Origin: Ralstonia sp. UNC404CL21Col
GTDB taxonomy: Bacteria > Pseudomonadota > Gammaproteobacteria > Burkholderiales > Burkholderiaceae
Direction: 5' to 3'
DNA: 64,000 nucleotides
NCBI RefSeq assembly: GCF_000620465.1
Contig: NZ_JIBE01000008.1
Span: 1-64,000, forward strand
Made by a program: the position numbers and the translations under genes. Below the pieces are notes generated by a model that saw only the letters and a program-made list of their open reading frames with translations, was not told where the DNA came from and searched no databases. Numbering within the stretch: the stretch's first letter is position 1; the number at the start of each line of letters is the position of its first letter. This document shows, one piece after another, positions 46,885 to 56,906 of this stretch.

Positions 46885-48114
46885 ATGGCTGTGAATCTCG
46901 TCGCGCCCGCCGCTGACTCCCTGTTGCCGATCGACGGCGTTGACCTCGGTTGGGCCGAGGCCGGTGTGCGCAAGGCCAATCGCAAGGACGTGCTGCTGGT
47001 TCGTATCGCCGAGGGCTCGACGGTGGCCGGTGTGTTCACGCAGAACCGTTTCTGCGCGGCGCCCGTGCAGGTGTGTCGCGAGCATCTGGCGAGCGGGAAG
47101 GGCGCGCGCGCGATCGTCGTCAACACGGGCAATGCGAATGCCGGCACCGGCGCGCCTGGCCTTGCGCATGCACGCCAGACCTGCGATGCCGTGGCCAAGC
47201 TGCTGGGCGTGTCGCCGGAGCAGGTGCTGCCGTTCTCCACGGGCGTGATCCTGGAGCCGCTGCCGGTCGACCGCATCATTGCCGGACTGCCTGCTGCTGA
47301 GGCGAACGCCAAGCCGGACAACTGGCTGGCCGCCGCCGAGGCCATCATGACCACCGACACCGTACCCAAGGCAGCGTCGGCCACGTGCACGCTGTCGGGC
47401 AAGACGGTGCGCATGTCGGGCATCAGCAAGGGCGCAGGCATGATCCGTCCGAACATGGCGACGATGCTCGGCTTCATCGCGACCGATGCCAATGTGGACG
47501 AAGCCGTGCTTCAGCGGCTGGTCCGCCACGCGGCCGATCATTCGTTCAACAGCGTGACGGTGGATGGCGATACCTCCACCAACGACTCGTTCGTCGTCAT
47601 CGCGACGGGCCGGGCCGGTACGCCGTGCATCGATTCCGAATCGCACCCCGACTACGCTGCGCTGCGCGATGCGCTGACGGGCCTCGCACAAGAGCTGGCG
47701 CAGAAGATCGTGCGCGACGGCGAGGGCGCGACGAAGTTCATGGCCATCCAGGTGGAGGGCGGCCGCAACGTTGAGGAGTGCCGCCTGATCGCCTATGCGG
47801 TCGCGCATTCGCCGCTGGTCAAGACCGCGTTCTACGCATCGGATCCCAACCTGGGGCGCATCCTGGCGGCCGTCGGCTACGCCGGCGTGACGGATCTCGA
47901 TGTGAGCGGCGTCAACCTGTGGCTTGACGACGTCTGGGTCGCGCGTGACGGTGGCCGCAACCCCGAATACCGCGAGGAAGACGGCCAGCGCGTGATGAAG
48001 CAGGCGGAGATCACCGTGCGCATCGCGCTCGGCCGCGGCAATGCCACCGCCACCGTGTGGACGTGCGACTTCTCGCACGACTACGTGTCGATCAACGCGG
48101 ATTACCGTTCGTAA
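46885..48114 (+). CDS. argJ: glutamate N-acetyltransferase / NAGS ArgJ
   Basis: 409 aa. Transfers acetyl from N-acetylornithine to glutamate, giving the cyclic arginine pathway. Made as a precursor that cuts itself between Ala192 and Thr193 in [11 protein letters not shown]; the Thr becomes the nucleophile of the beta chain. TGNANAGTG and DGDTSTNDS are conserved. Start at 46885 ([10 protein letters not shown]) preferred to an in-frame ATG nine bases upstream. Whether it also uses acetyl-CoA cannot be told from sequence. Confidence 0.96.
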   Translation: MAVNLVAPAADSLLPIDGVDLGWAEAGVRKANRKDVLLVRIAEGSTVAGVFTQNRFCAAPVQVCREHLASGKGARAIVVNTGNANAGTGAPGLAHARQTCDAVAKLLGVSPEQVLPFSTGVILEPLPVDRIIAGLPAAEANAKPDNWLAAAEAIMTTDTVPKAASATCTLSGKTVRMSGISKGAGMIRPNMATMLGFIATDANVDEAVLQRLVRHAADHSFNSVTVDGDTSTNDSFVVIATGRAGTPCIDSESHPDYAALRDALTGLAQELAQKIVRDGEGATKFMAIQVEGGRNVEECRLIAYAVAHSPLVKTAFYASDPNLGRILAAVGYAGVTDLDVSGVNLWLDDVWVARDGGRNPEYREEDGQRVMKQAEITVRIALGRGNATATVWTCDFSHDYVSINADYRS

Positions 48115-48130
48115 TTCGGAGTCCACCGCC

Positions 48131-49015
48131 ATGTCGTCCGACCTTTCCGCACGGCTCGACCGCTTTCTCGGGCGGCTCGAGCAATGGCTGCCGCCCGAAC
48201 TGACCGAAGCTGACTGGAACGAGGCCGTCGCGTTCCGCTGGCGCAAGCGCCAGAGCCTGTTCGGCAACATCGGCTATCTCGCACCGATCCGGCAGCTGCC
48301 GCCGATCCATCTGAGCGATCTGCACAACATCGAGCGCCAGAAAGACGCGATCGTCGCCAACACGCGCCAGTTCGTGCGCAAGTTGCCGGCCAACAACGTG
48401 CTGCTGACGGGTGCGCGTGGCACCGGCAAGTCGTCGCTCATCAAGGCGTGCCTGAACGAGTTCGTGAAGGAAGGCCTGCGTCTGGTCGAAGTCGACAAGG
48501 ACGATCTGGCCGACCTGGGCGATATCGTCGAGCAGCTTTCGACGCGCCCGGAGCGCTTCGCGATCTTCTGCGACGACCTTTCGTTCGAAGAAGGTGAATC
48601 GGGTTACAAGGCGCTGAAGTCTGCGCTGGACGGCTCGGTCGCCGCGCAATCAGACAACGTGCTGATCTACGCAACGTCCAACCGGCGCCATCTGCTGCCG
48701 GAATACATGAAGGACAACGAGACCTATCAGCACACCTCGGACGGCGAAATCCATCCGGGCGAGGTGGTGGAAGAGAAGATCTCGCTGTCGGAGCGCTTCG
48801 GGCTGTGGTTGTCGTTCTACCCGCCCAAGCAGGACGAATACCTGACCATCGTCGGGCACTGGCTCAAGCATTTCGGTTGCAGCGACGAGGATATCGCCGC
48901 TGCACGTGGCGACGCGCTGGTTTGGGCGCTGGAACGCGGTTCGCGTTCGGGGCGCGTGGCATGGCAATTCGCCCGCGACTGGGGCGGCAAGCATGGGCGG
49001 CAGCATGTCGACTGA
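48131..49015 (+). CDS. DUF815-family P-loop ATPase
   Basis: 294 aa. A conserved bacterial AAA-type ATPase of unknown role. Walker A TGARGTGKSS (93-102), a Walker B-like FAIFCDDLSF (about 137-146) and the sensor-like YATSNRRHLLPEYMKDN are visible, which match DUF815. The N-terminal 85 residues are helical and variable. Start ATG at 48131 follows CGGAG. It is 16 bp after argJ and overlaps the Nudix gene by 11 bases, so the three genes are probably one transcript. No function should be inferred from its neighbours alone. Confidence 0.88.
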   Translation: MSSDLSARLDRFLGRLEQWLPPELTEADWNEAVAFRWRKRQSLFGNIGYLAPIRQLPPIHLSDLHNIERQKDAIVANTRQFVRKLPANNVLLTGARGTGKSSLIKACLNEFVKEGLRLVEVDKDDLADLGDIVEQLSTRPERFAIFCDDLSFEEGESGYKALKSALDGSVAAQSDNVLIYATSNRRHLLPEYMKDNETYQHTSDGEIHPGEVVEEKISLSERFGLWLSFYPPKQDEYLTIVGHWLKHFGCSDEDIAAARGDALVWALERGSRSGRVAWQFARDWGGKHGRQHVD

Positions 49016-49454
49016 AAACCTGACGCAAGTGCCCCCGACGCACACGCCGGACGGCCGCAAGATCACCGAAGTGGCCGTTGGCGTGCTCGTGCAGCCGGAC
49101 GGCCGGTTCTTGCTGGCCCAGCGTCCGGAAGGCAAGCCTTATGCGGGCTACTGGGAATTTCCCGGTGGGAAGCTGGAAGCCGGTGAATCCGTGGAAGCCG
49201 CGCTGACCCGGGAGCTGAAGGAGGAGCTGGACGTCACGCTGCGCACCTGCGTGCCCTGGCACACTATCGAGCACGACTACCCGCACGCCTACGTGCGCCT
49301 GCATTTTTGCAAGGTGACGGCATGGGACGGGACATTGCGCGCGCTGGAAGGCCAGGATTTCGCCTGGCAGACGCTGCCGATCAGCGTCGATCCGGTGCTG
49401 CCGGCAACGTTGCCCGTCTTCGAATGGATGCGCGAGGAAGCGGCGGCTAGTTGA
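49005..49454 (+). CDS. mutT: MutT-like Nudix hydrolase
   Basis: 149 aa. Predicted 8-oxo-dGTP diphosphatase that cleans oxidised nucleotides from the pool. The Nudix box runs from GGKLEAGES to RELKEELDV (about 54-77) with the REXXEE core intact. WEFPGGK just before it is typical of MutT proper. The start is either 49005 or 48993; I chose 49005 for the smaller overlap (11 bases) with the ATPase gene. It converges with yacG and the two stop regions overlap by eight bases. Confidence 0.88.
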   Translation: MSTENLTQVPPTHTPDGRKITEVAVGVLVQPDGRFLLAQRPEGKPYAGYWEFPGGKLEAGESVEAALTRELKEELDVTLRTCVPWHTIEHDYPHAYVRLHFCKVTAWDGTLRALEGQDFAWQTLPISVDPVLPATLPVFEWMREEAAAS

Positions 49455-49650
49455 GCCTGCCGCTTGTATCGTTGCCGGGGGCTTCGGGCAGGTCGTCTTC
49501 TTCGACCACGGGGATGGTGTACTGCTCGGCGGCCCAGGCGCCCAGGTCGATCTGCTTGCAGCGCTCGGAGCAGAACGGGCGGTAGCGGCTCTCAGGCACC
49601 CAAGGCACGGGCTTGCCGCAGCTGGGGCATTTGACGGTCTTCACATTCAT
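49447..49650 (-). CDS. yacG: DNA gyrase inhibitor YacG, zinc protein
   Basis: 67 aa. Small zinc-binding protein that in E. coli binds GyrB and blocks DNA binding by gyrase. The four zinc cysteines CPSCGK (Cys8, Cys11) and FCSERCK (Cys27, Cys31) are in place, followed by [14 protein letters not shown] typical of the family. Eight bases past the zapD stop on the same strand; its 3' end overlaps that of the convergent Nudix gene. Confidence 0.94.
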   Translation of the reverse strand: MNVKTVKCPSCGKPVPWVPESRYRPFCSERCKQIDLGAWAAEQYTIPVVEEDDLPEAPGNDTSGRLN

Positions 49651-49658
49651 GGTGCGGC

Positions 49659-50417
49659 TCAGAAATTACAGAGCTTCAGCTGGAACGGGATATCCGCGTC
49701 GACCGGCTTGGGTCGCAGGTCGCCATCCTGCTGGGTAAAGCGCACCCAGAGCATGTATTTGTTGGCGCTGATCTCGGGAATGAACCCTAGCGCCGACTCA
49801 TCCAGGCGTACCTGCATCAGCTGGTACACGCGGCCCGACAGCATCTGCTGATAGCTCCCAGCGTTAGCAATCACCTTGCCACTCTGACCCGATTCGCGCA
49901 GCAGGCGCAGCACGATCATCGTGGCGTCGCGCAGCGGCACCAGCGGTTGGGCCCATTTGATGATGTCGGCGCGGCGGCGCTCGGCCGGATGATGCTGCCA
50001 TGCAAAATACGCCGGCAGATCGAATTCACACGTACCGCCAGGGATGATGGCGCGGCTGCGGATGCTCGTCAGCCACTCGTTGTCGGCGATGAGCTGGCCG
50101 GCCTTGCCATGTGTGGCGGTGAGATTGCCCGAGGCGGTTTCCAGTTCGCTGATGACGGCGTCGAGCGCGTCCTGGTCGATCTGCGGATTGGCGCGCAGCG
50201 CGGTGAGCGTCTGGCGCTGGCGATCGAGTTCTTTCAGCAGATCGGATTTGAGGTCTGCACGCCCGGCAACGTCCACCACTTCGAACAGCGTGGTCAGTGC
50301 CACGTGGTGTTGCAGCGGGTGCTCCTGCGCGAGAAAGAAATCCAGCCGCTCGAACAGGTCTTCGAGGCGCAGCAGCGTCCGAATGCGTTCGTTGAAGGGA
50401 TATTCGTACAGGATCAA
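49659..50417 (-). CDS. zapD: cell division protein ZapD
   Basis: 252 aa. ZapD (formerly YacF, DUF1342) bundles FtsZ filaments by binding the FtsZ C-terminal peptide. The frame is open upstream to 50522, but the family N terminus is (M)[19 protein letters not shown], and this begins at a TTG codon at 50417. I therefore predict a TTG start, although the ribosome site is weak. No ATG exists within reach except the one 105 bases upstream, which would add 35 unrelated residues. Confidence 0.92.
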   Translation of the reverse strand: MILYEYPFNERIRTLLRLEDLFERLDFFLAQEHPLQHHVALTTLFEVVDVAGRADLKSDLLKELDRQRQTLTALRANPQIDQDALDAVISELETASGNLTATHGKAGQLIADNEWLTSIRSRAIIPGGTCEFDLPAYFAWQHHPAERRRADIIKWAQPLVPLRDATMIVLRLLRESGQSGKVIANAGSYQQMLSGRVYQLMQVRLDESALGFIPEISANKYMLWVRFTQQDGDLRPKPVDADIPFQLKLCNF

Positions 50418-50551
50418 AACTTGGTGCCCGGTTTGCTGGCCTGCTGGCGTATGAGGCCCCGAAGCCCATTTGGCCTCGATCTGCCCGCATTCTATGCGAG
50501 ACCCTCGCTCATCACAATGCAAAGGGATGTGACCGCAACTTTCAGCGCGTT

Positions 50552-51166
50552 TCAGTTCGACCGGTAGGCTGGGTCCAGACGGTCGATCTGCGGCACAAGG
50601 TCGGCCAGCGTACCGCTGTTGTCGATCACGTCGTCGGCGGCGGCGAGGCGCGCTTCGCGTGAAGCCTGACGGGCGATGATGGCTTCCACTTGGGCGCGCG
50701 GCAGGCCGTTCCGAGCCATCACGCGGGCAATCTGTGTCTCAACGGGGCAATCGACCACCAGAATGCGATCGACCAGCGAGCGCCAGCTGTGATGCCCGGC
50801 CAGGGATTCCACCAACAGCGGGACGACGTAGACGAGGTACGGATGCGCGCCCGATGCCTGCGCGGCGGCCCCACGCGACAGCGCAATCTCGCGGATGAGC
50901 GGATGCGTGATCTGCTCCAGTCGCGATTTGGCCGTGGCGTCCGAGAAGGCGAGGGCGCGCATGGCATCGCGGTCCATGGCGCCGTCTGCGCGCAGGATGC
51001 CAGCGCCGAATGTTTCGACCAGCTTCGGGATGGCGGCGCCGCCCGGCGCGGTGATTTCATGGGCGATGGCGTCGGTGTCAACGATGGCGGCACCGCGCTC
51101 CGCAAGGCGATCCGCCACGTAGCTCTTGCCGCTGCCGATGCCGCCGGTCAGGCCGATCACGCGCAT
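50552..51166 (-). CDS. coaE: dephospho-CoA kinase
   Basis: 204 aa. Last step of coenzyme A synthesis: phosphorylates the 3'-hydroxyl of dephospho-CoA. P-loop [14 protein letters not shown] at the N terminus, then [10 protein letters not shown] and the LID region (HPLIREIAL). The ATG at 51166 is used because it puts the P-loop next to the N terminus; an ATG 24 bases upstream would overlap pilD. Downstream of pilD in the pil-coaE-zapD-yacG array. Confidence 0.95.
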   Translation of the reverse strand: MRVIGLTGGIGSGKSYVADRLAERGAAIVDTDAIAHEITAPGGAAIPKLVETFGAGILRADGAMDRDAMRALAFSDATAKSRLEQITHPLIREIALSRGAAAQASGAHPYLVYVVPLLVESLAGHHSWRSLVDRILVVDCPVETQIARVMARNGLPRAQVEAIIARQASREARLAAADDVIDNSGTLADLVPQIDRLDPAYRSN

Positions 51167-51179
51167 GCTGATCGTGCCC

Positions 51180-52061
51180 TTATGGCGCAAGCAGGGGGCC
51201 GAGGCCTGCCAGCATGAGCAACTGCGGGCCGGCCAGCAGTGCGATCACGCCGGCGCCGGCAATGAACGGTCCGAACGAGAACGGCGATTCGCTCGTCGCG
51301 CCGCGCGCAATGCGCACCAGCCCAAACACCAGTCCCACGACCGACGACAGCAGCACGAGCAGCGGCAGCGCCTGCCAACCGAACCACGCGCCCAGTGCGG
51401 CCATCAGCTTGAAGTCGCCGTAGCCCATGCCTTCGCGACCGCGCAGCAGCTTGTAGGCCCAGTAGATCGACCACAGGAACAGGTAGCCGGCCATCGCGCC
51501 AATCACCGCGTCGTGCAGGTGCGCGAACATGCCGAACAGATTCACGCCCAGGCCGAGCCAGAGCAGCGGCTGGGTGACGGCGTCGGGCAACAGCTGCGTG
51601 TCTGCGTCGATCATCGTGCCCGCGATCAGGAACCACAGCAGCACCGCCGACGCCACCGCGACCCACGTGGGGCCGAAGTGCCATAGGCAGGCCGCGGTCA
51701 GCAGCCCCGTGACCAACTCCACTGCGGGATAGCGCCACGAGATGGGTGTTTTGCAGGCACTGCAGCGGCCGCGCAGCGCCAGCCAGCTCAATACGGGAAT
51801 ATTCTCGATCGCCTTGATCTGGTGACCGCACGACGGGCACGCCGAGCGCGGGACGACCAGGTTGTATGCGTCGGGGTGAGGCAGCGGTTCTTCGCGCAAC
51901 TCGGCGATGTAGTTGGCTTCTTCCCGCTCGATCATGCGCGGCAGGCGGTGAATCACCACGTTGAGAAAGCTGCCGACCAGCAAGCCGACGAGCGCGCCGA
52001 TCGCGATCACAAACCACGCCGGCAGTTGCGCCAGCGTGGGAATGACAAACAGCTCCGGCAT
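51180..52061 (-). CDS. pilD: prepilin peptidase / methyltransferase PilD
   Basis: 293 aa inner-membrane aspartic protease that cleaves and N-methylates type IV prepilins and type II secretion pseudopilins. The cytoplasmic zinc loop has Cys75, Cys78, Cys100 and Cys103 (CPSCGH and CSAC). The two catalytic Asp are in [12 protein letters not shown] and [13 protein letters not shown]. About eight hydrophobic helices. Its start codon shares one base with the pilC stop. Confidence 0.95.
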   Translation of the reverse strand: MPELFVIPTLAQLPAWFVIAIGALVGLLVGSFLNVVIHRLPRMIEREEANYIAELREEPLPHPDAYNLVVPRSACPSCGHQIKAIENIPVLSWLALRGRCSACKTPISWRYPAVELVTGLLTAACLWHFGPTWVAVASAVLLWFLIAGTMIDADTQLLPDAVTQPLLWLGLGVNLFGMFAHLHDAVIGAMAGYLFLWSIYWAYKLLRGREGMGYGDFKLMAALGAWFGWQALPLLVLLSSVVGLVFGLVRIARGATSESPFSFGPFIAGAGVIALLAGPQLLMLAGLGPLLAP

Positions 52062-53326
52062 CAGACCACCTGCCCCAGCTTGAAGATCGGCAGGTACATT
52101 GCCACCACCATGCCGCCGATCAGCACGCCCAGAATCACGATGATGATCGGCTCGATCAGCGCCGAGATGTTAGCCACCGCATCGTCCACCTCGCGCTCGT
52201 AAAACTCTGCAACCTTGAGCAGCATGCTGTCGAGCGCACCGGATTCCTCACCGATCTGCGTCATCTGCAGCACCATGTTGTCGAACACGTGTGTCGCCTG
52301 CATGGCGTTGGTCAGGCTCGTACCGATGCGTACGGCTTGTTGAATTTCGATCGTCGCGTCATGGTAGACCCAGTTACCGGCCGCGCCAGCCACCGACTCC
52401 ATTGATTCCACGAGGGGTGTGCCTGCCGCGAACATCGTGGCCAGCGTACGCGTCCAGCGGGCGATGGTGGCCTTGCGGATGATGCTGCCGAAGATCGGCA
52501 TGCGCAGAATCCAGCGGTGCGTGGAGCGCTGCACGTTCTCCGAGCGCTTGAACGCGCGCATGAACAGCACGATGCCGATGAGGGGTGCAAAAATGATGAT
52601 GTACCACCATTGCACAAAGAAGTCGGAGATGCCCATCACCACCAGTGTTGGGGCCGGCAGCGTGGCGCCGAAGCTGGAAAACACGCCCTTAAACGCTGGC
52701 ACCACAAAAATCATCAGCACCACCGTCACCAGGAAAGCCACCGTCAGCACCGAGATCGGGTAGATCATCGCGGACTTGATCTGCGCCTTCAGCGCGATCG
52801 ACTTCTCCATGTACAGCGAAAGCCGCTCGAGCAGGGCATCCAGAATACCGCCCTGTTCACCGGCGTCGATCAGGTTGCAGTACAGCGTGTCGAAGTACTT
52901 CGGATGACGGCGGAAGGCTTGCGCCATGCTGCTGCCCGACTCGATATCGACACGGATTTCCGTTAGCAACTGCGTGAAGTTCGGGTTGGCATGGCCCTTC
53001 GCGATGATGTCGACCGACTGCAGCAGCGGCACGCCGGCCTTCAGCATCGTCGAGAGCTGGCGCGTGAAGTACGCCACGTCCTTCGGCGTGATCTTCTTGC
53101 CGCGGGCCGCGCGGCGGCGTTTCGATTTGGTGATCGACAGGCCTTGCTTGCGCAGGATGGCATTCACCTCGGTGATGCTCTCGGCGCGCATCTCGCCCTT
53201 GAAGATCTTGCCCTTCCGATCTTTGCCTTCCCACTCGAAGATGTACTGCGTGGGCGCCTTGGTCTTGGCGGTCTTTCGTGCCGGCGCGGCGGCCGCGCGG
53301 TTTGCGGCAGGTGCTCGTGTGGCCAT
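52061..53326 (-). CDS. pilC: type IV pilus inner-membrane platform protein PilC
   Basis: 421 aa, type II secretion F family. Two T2SSF domains (about 80-205 and 285-405), with KGHANPNFTQLLTEIRVDIE in the first, and three hydrophobic helices (SVLTVAFLVTVVLMIFVVPA, WWYIIIFAPLIGIVLFM, IEPIIIVILGVLIGGMVVAM). It converts PilB rotation into pilin insertion. The first 40 residues are basic and Ala-rich and look disordered. Confidence 0.95.
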   Translation of the reverse strand: MATRAPAANRAAAAPARKTAKTKAPTQYIFEWEGKDRKGKIFKGEMRAESITEVNAILRKQGLSITKSKRRRAARGKKITPKDVAYFTRQLSTMLKAGVPLLQSVDIIAKGHANPNFTQLLTEIRVDIESGSSMAQAFRRHPKYFDTLYCNLIDAGEQGGILDALLERLSLYMEKSIALKAQIKSAMIYPISVLTVAFLVTVVLMIFVVPAFKGVFSSFGATLPAPTLVVMGISDFFVQWWYIIIFAPLIGIVLFMRAFKRSENVQRSTHRWILRMPIFGSIIRKATIARWTRTLATMFAAGTPLVESMESVAGAAGNWVYHDATIEIQQAVRIGTSLTNAMQATHVFDNMVLQMTQIGEESGALDSMLLKVAEFYEREVDDAVANISALIEPIIIVILGVLIGGMVVAMYLPIFKLGQVV

Positions 53327-53370
53327 GGTTGGTTCCTACCCCCCGGTATGGGAACGATTGATCGAGAAGG

Positions 53371-55098
53371 TTATTGGTTCGTGGTGGCCAGCACTTCCTC
53401 AAGGGAAGTCAGCCCCTGCTTCACTTTTCGCAAGCCCGATTCGCGCAGCGACAGCACGCCTTCCTTGCGCGCCTGCTCGGCGATCTGCAGCGCCGTGCCG
53501 TGCGTGAGAATGATTTCCTGGATCGCCTCGGTAATCGGCATGACCTGGTAGATGCCGACCCGGCCTTTGTAACCGCTGCCGTTGCAGACCTCGCAACCGA
53601 CCGGGTGATACGGCTGCCATGAGCCGTCGAGATCGGCTTCGGTGAAACCTGCGTCGAGCAGCGTTTCCTTGGGCAGCGGACCAGGCTTCTTGCATTCCTT
53701 GCACAGCCGTCGCGCCAAGCGCTGCGCCGTGATCAGCAGCACCGACGACGCGATGTTGAACGGCGCCACGCCCATGTTCATCAGGCGGGTCAGGGTGGTC
53801 GGCGCATCGTTGGTGTGCAGCGTCGAAAACACCAAGTGACCGGTCTGCGCAGCCTTGATCGAGATATCGGCCGTTTCCAGATCCCGGATTTCGCCCACCA
53901 TGATGATGTCCGGATCCTGCCGCAGGAACGACTTCAGCGCCGCCGCGAACGTCAGCCCCGCCTTGTCGTTCACGTTGACCTGGTTGATGCCGGGTAACTG
54001 GATTTCCGCCGGGTCTTCGGCCGTGGAAATGTTGATGTCGCCCTGGTTCAGGCGGTTCAGGAAGGTGTACAGCGACACCGTTTTGCCTGAGCCCGTCGGG
54101 CCTGTCACCAGCACCATCCCGTACGGGCGCTTGATCACGTCCAGCAGCAGCTGCTTTTGCTCGGGCTCGTAGCCGAGCTGGTCGATATCGAGCCGCTCGG
54201 TGGACGACTCCAAGATCCGGATCACGATCTTCTCGCCGAACAGCGTCGGCAGCGTCGACACCCGGAAGTCGATGGCGCGTTCGATCGTCTCTTTGTTGTC
54301 CTTGTCCTTGCGGTCTTTCGGGACCGTGATGAGCAGCTTCATGCGGCCGTCTTGCGGCACGCGCTTTTCCGAGATGTCCAGGCGCGAAAGCACCTTGATG
54401 CGGGTCGCGATCTTGTCGCGGATATCGAGCGGCGGCTGCGCGACCTGCGCGAGGATGCCGTCGATGCGGAAACGCACGCGGTAAAACGTTTCAAACGGCT
54501 CGAAATGCAAGTCCGACGCGCCGCGCAGCAGGGCTTCGGTAAAGAGCTTCTGCAGGAAGCGCACCACGGGCGCATCGTCGATGCCGTCGGGCGTGGTGCG
54601 ACGCGTGGCGGCTGCGGCGCCTGGGTCGTACTCGATCTGCGTGGCTTCCTGCTTGGGGAAGAGTGACTTGATCTCGGCCGGCGCCTCGTTGGCGAGGCTC
54701 AGCTGGCGCACCAGCTTGTCATGTTCGACGACGACTGTTTCGATGGCCACGTTCATTTTCTGACGCAGCTCTTCGATCGGCTTCGGGTCGCTCGGGTCCG
54801 ACGTGGCGAGGATGAGGCGATTTTCGCGCCGGCCCAGCGGCAACAGGCGCAGCTGGGCGAAGTGCTTGTTGGCAGACAGCACGGCCGGCACGGTGTCGAG
54901 CTTGTACTGCGCAAGGTCGAGCAGCGGCATCTGGTACTTGCCGGCAACAAACACGGCAAGGTCGTGCGCACTCATGATCCCGCTGCCCACCAGTTCGTCG
55001 ATCAACTGCGTGCGTTTTTCACGCGCGCTCTGTTCGAGCTGAGTGAGTAACGTCGGCGCGATCCGCCGGCTCTGCGCTAGAGCGAGTCCGAGTGTCAT
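53371..55098 (-). CDS. pilB: type IV pilus assembly ATPase PilB
   Basis: 575 aa hexameric motor for pilus extension. N-terminal T2SSE_N domain, Walker A GPTGSGKT (333-340), Asp-box and His-box (EDPAEIQLPG, STLHTNDAPTTLTRL) and the tetracysteine zinc site CKECKK plus CEVCNGSGYKGR. First gene of pilB-pilC-pilD. The 259-bp gap upstream contains its promoter region, but I could not define boxes. No pilin gene is present in the window. Confidence 0.96.
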   Translation of the reverse strand: MTLGLALAQSRRIAPTLLTQLEQSAREKRTQLIDELVGSGIMSAHDLAVFVAGKYQMPLLDLAQYKLDTVPAVLSANKHFAQLRLLPLGRRENRLILATSDPSDPKPIEELRQKMNVAIETVVVEHDKLVRQLSLANEAPAEIKSLFPKQEATQIEYDPGAAAATRRTTPDGIDDAPVVRFLQKLFTEALLRGASDLHFEPFETFYRVRFRIDGILAQVAQPPLDIRDKIATRIKVLSRLDISEKRVPQDGRMKLLITVPKDRKDKDNKETIERAIDFRVSTLPTLFGEKIVIRILESSTERLDIDQLGYEPEQKQLLLDVIKRPYGMVLVTGPTGSGKTVSLYTFLNRLNQGDINISTAEDPAEIQLPGINQVNVNDKAGLTFAAALKSFLRQDPDIIMVGEIRDLETADISIKAAQTGHLVFSTLHTNDAPTTLTRLMNMGVAPFNIASSVLLITAQRLARRLCKECKKPGPLPKETLLDAGFTEADLDGSWQPYHPVGCEVCNGSGYKGRVGIYQVMPITEAIQEIILTHGTALQIAEQARKEGVLSLRESGLRKVKQGLTSLEEVLATTNQ

Positions 55099-55357
55099 GA
55101 GTCCAGTCCGTCAGGCTGAAGCTGACCATTTCAGCGCGCGCCGGGCCCCACTGCCTCCAGCGCTCGCTCGCCCCCCAAGGCGATTGTTCTATGTTCTGCA
55201 GCCGGTACCCCACCCATTCGTGGGGGGTGGTGCCCGGAACCGGGGCAGTTTGCCGACCGCCCCTGCATTTGTAAAGCGCACATCAAAGCGCAGCTTGCAT
55301 TTGTGCCATATCGGCAGAAAACCGCTCCAACTGAAGCGCTCGGACCTGAGTGTGGCG
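55099..55357. other. 259-bp intergenic region upstream of pilB
   Basis: No gene is visible. It lies between the CBS-domain gene and pilB, both on the minus strand, so it should contain the pilB promoter and any terminator of the upstream gene. A G/C-rich segment (55200-55235) can pair imperfectly. I found no T-run and no sigma-54 site with correct spacing. Confidence 0.4.
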
Positions 55358-56632
55358 TCAACTACGCTTGGGTTGCGGCGGCTGATGCAGCCGTACCGTG
55401 CGGATCGACTGGCTGTCCATCTGCACGATATCCATCACGCAGTTCGCAATCTTCACGCTGACCGTCGCCTCCGGAATCTCTTCCAGCACTTCCAGCACCA
55501 GCCCGTTGAGCGTCTTTGGACCGTCCGTCGGCAGGCTGAGGCCCAGACGGCGGTTCAGGTCTCGCAGCGACATCCCCGCATCCGCAAGATAGGTGCCTTC
55601 CTTGTCCCAGGCCAGCTTGCCGGCGTTGGGCAGCGTGGTGGTGAACTCGCCAATCATCTCTTCGATGATGTCTTCCAGCGTGACCAACCCAAGCATGTCG
55701 CCGTATTCATTGACGATCAGCCCGAGGCGGCGGCGGTTCTCCTGAAAGTACTGTAGTTGGCGGAAAACGGGCGTGCCGCTTGGGACGAAGTACGGCTCGG
55801 CCAGCAGGTGGCGAAAATCGTCGTGCGTAAGTTCGGTGTGCCCGAGCAGCGACAGCGCCTTGCGCACGTGCAGGATGCCGATCACCTGATCGCTGTCCTG
55901 CTCGAACACGGGCAGCTTGTTGTGATAGCAGGTTTCGAGCTGCTGGATGACCTCCTCGATCGGGCGCGACAGGTCGAGCGACTCCACCCGCGCGCGCGGC
56001 GTCATCACGTCGTCAACGGTGATGGCGTCCAGATCGAACAGGTTGAGCAGGATGCTGCGGTGCTTGTGCGGGATGAAATTGCCTGATTCCAAGACCAGCG
56101 TGCGCAGTTCCTCGGTCGACATGCGTTGTTCCGGCGCCTTGCGCGTATTGATGCGCACCAGCCGCAGCACCCCCATGGCGAACGCGTTGACCACCGCGAC
56201 CAGCGGCGTCGAAACCTGCATCAGCGGCTTGATGATGAAGCTGGCGGGAAACGCAACGCGTTCGGGGTAGGTCGCGCCCACGATCTTCGGAGCGATCTCG
56301 GCGAACACGATGATTAGAAACGCGACGATGGCCGTGGCGATCGACAGCGTCGTTCCGTTGTTGCCGAAGTAGTGGATTGCCAGGGTGGTGATCAGCACCG
56401 GCACGGCGGTGTTGATCAGGTTGTTGCCGATCAGGATGAGCGAGAGCAGCTTGTCAGTCTGACCGAGCAACTGCTGTGTATTGCGCGCGCCCGATACATT
56501 GGACTTGGCAAGATGCCGCAGGCGATGGCGGTTGAGCGCCATCATCGCGGTTTCGGAAATCGAGAAGAAGGCGGAGCAGCACAACAGCAGCACGACGGCG
56601 CCGATTTGTGCCCAGAGCGGCCAAGAGTCCAA
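55358..56632 (-). CDS. CNNM/CBS-domain membrane protein (HlyC/CorC family)
   Basis: 424 aa. N-terminal CNNM (DUF21) domain with four hydrophobic helices (VVLLLCCSAFFSISETAMMA), two CBS domains (about 200-320; VMTPRARVESLD, SDQVIGILHVRKAL) and a C-terminal CorC_HlyC domain. Relatives are implicated in magnesium/cobalt export. The hemolysin name is historical. Start MDSWPLWAQIGAV; the gene precedes pilB on the same strand. Confidence 0.9.
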   Translation of the reverse strand: MDSWPLWAQIGAVVLLLCCSAFFSISETAMMALNRHRLRHLAKSNVSGARNTQQLLGQTDKLLSLILIGNNLINTAVPVLITTLAIHYFGNNGTTLSIATAIVAFLIIVFAEIAPKIVGATYPERVAFPASFIIKPLMQVSTPLVAVVNAFAMGVLRLVRINTRKAPEQRMSTEELRTLVLESGNFIPHKHRSILLNLFDLDAITVDDVMTPRARVESLDLSRPIEEVIQQLETCYHNKLPVFEQDSDQVIGILHVRKALSLLGHTELTHDDFRHLLAEPYFVPSGTPVFRQLQYFQENRRRLGLIVNEYGDMLGLVTLEDIIEEMIGEFTTTLPNAGKLAWDKEGTYLADAGMSLRDLNRRLGLSLPTDGPKTLNGLVLEVLEEIPEATVSVKIANCVMDIVQMDSQSIRTVRLHQPPQPKRS

Positions 56633-56750
56633 GGCAGGAGAGGAGGGGCGGCGAAGTGCCCACTATAACAGAGGGGTTTGTCGCGCCGATGTGGGCGGCC
56701 GTTGCTCATGCTGCTAATGCAGATTCCCCTCGGGTGGTCGTTCAGAAACA

Positions 56751-56776
56751 AAAAAGCCCAGCAATTTGCTGGGCTT
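56751..56776 (-). terminator. terminator after tRNA-Pro
   Basis: Stem AAGCCCAGCA (56754-56763) with TGCTGGGCTT (56767-56776), ATT loop, giving a U-run on the minus strand. It begins about 28 bases past the encoded CCA of the tRNA. Confidence 0.88.
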
Positions 56777-56803
56777 GATGTCCTTGATCGACAAGGGAAT
56801 TTC

Positions 56804-56880
56804 TGGTCGGGGTGAGAGGATTCGAACCTCCGGCCTCTACGTCCCGAACGTAGCGCTCTACCAGGCTAAGCTACACCCCG
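56804..56880 (-). tRNA. proK: tRNA-Pro (anticodon CGG)
   Basis: 77 nt including an encoded CCA. Read on the minus strand it starts CGGGGTG, has D-arm TAGCTTAGCCTGGTAGAGC, anticodon loop TTCGGGA in a CTACG/CGTAG stem, T-loop GGTTCGAATCC, and closes with CACCCCG. The anticodon CGG reads CCG. The 5' end is 26 bases after the ispB stop, and no proper promoter lies between, so it may be processed from the ispB transcript. Confidence 0.97.
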
Positions 56881-56906
56881 ATGCTTCTTCGCAGATCTCG
56901 TGCGTG

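Noticed and set aside
55292-55308. A sigma-54 promoter for pilB (TGGCAC on the minus strand)
   Set aside because: The GC that should sit 12 bases after GG is one base out of register, which abolishes sigma-54 recognition.
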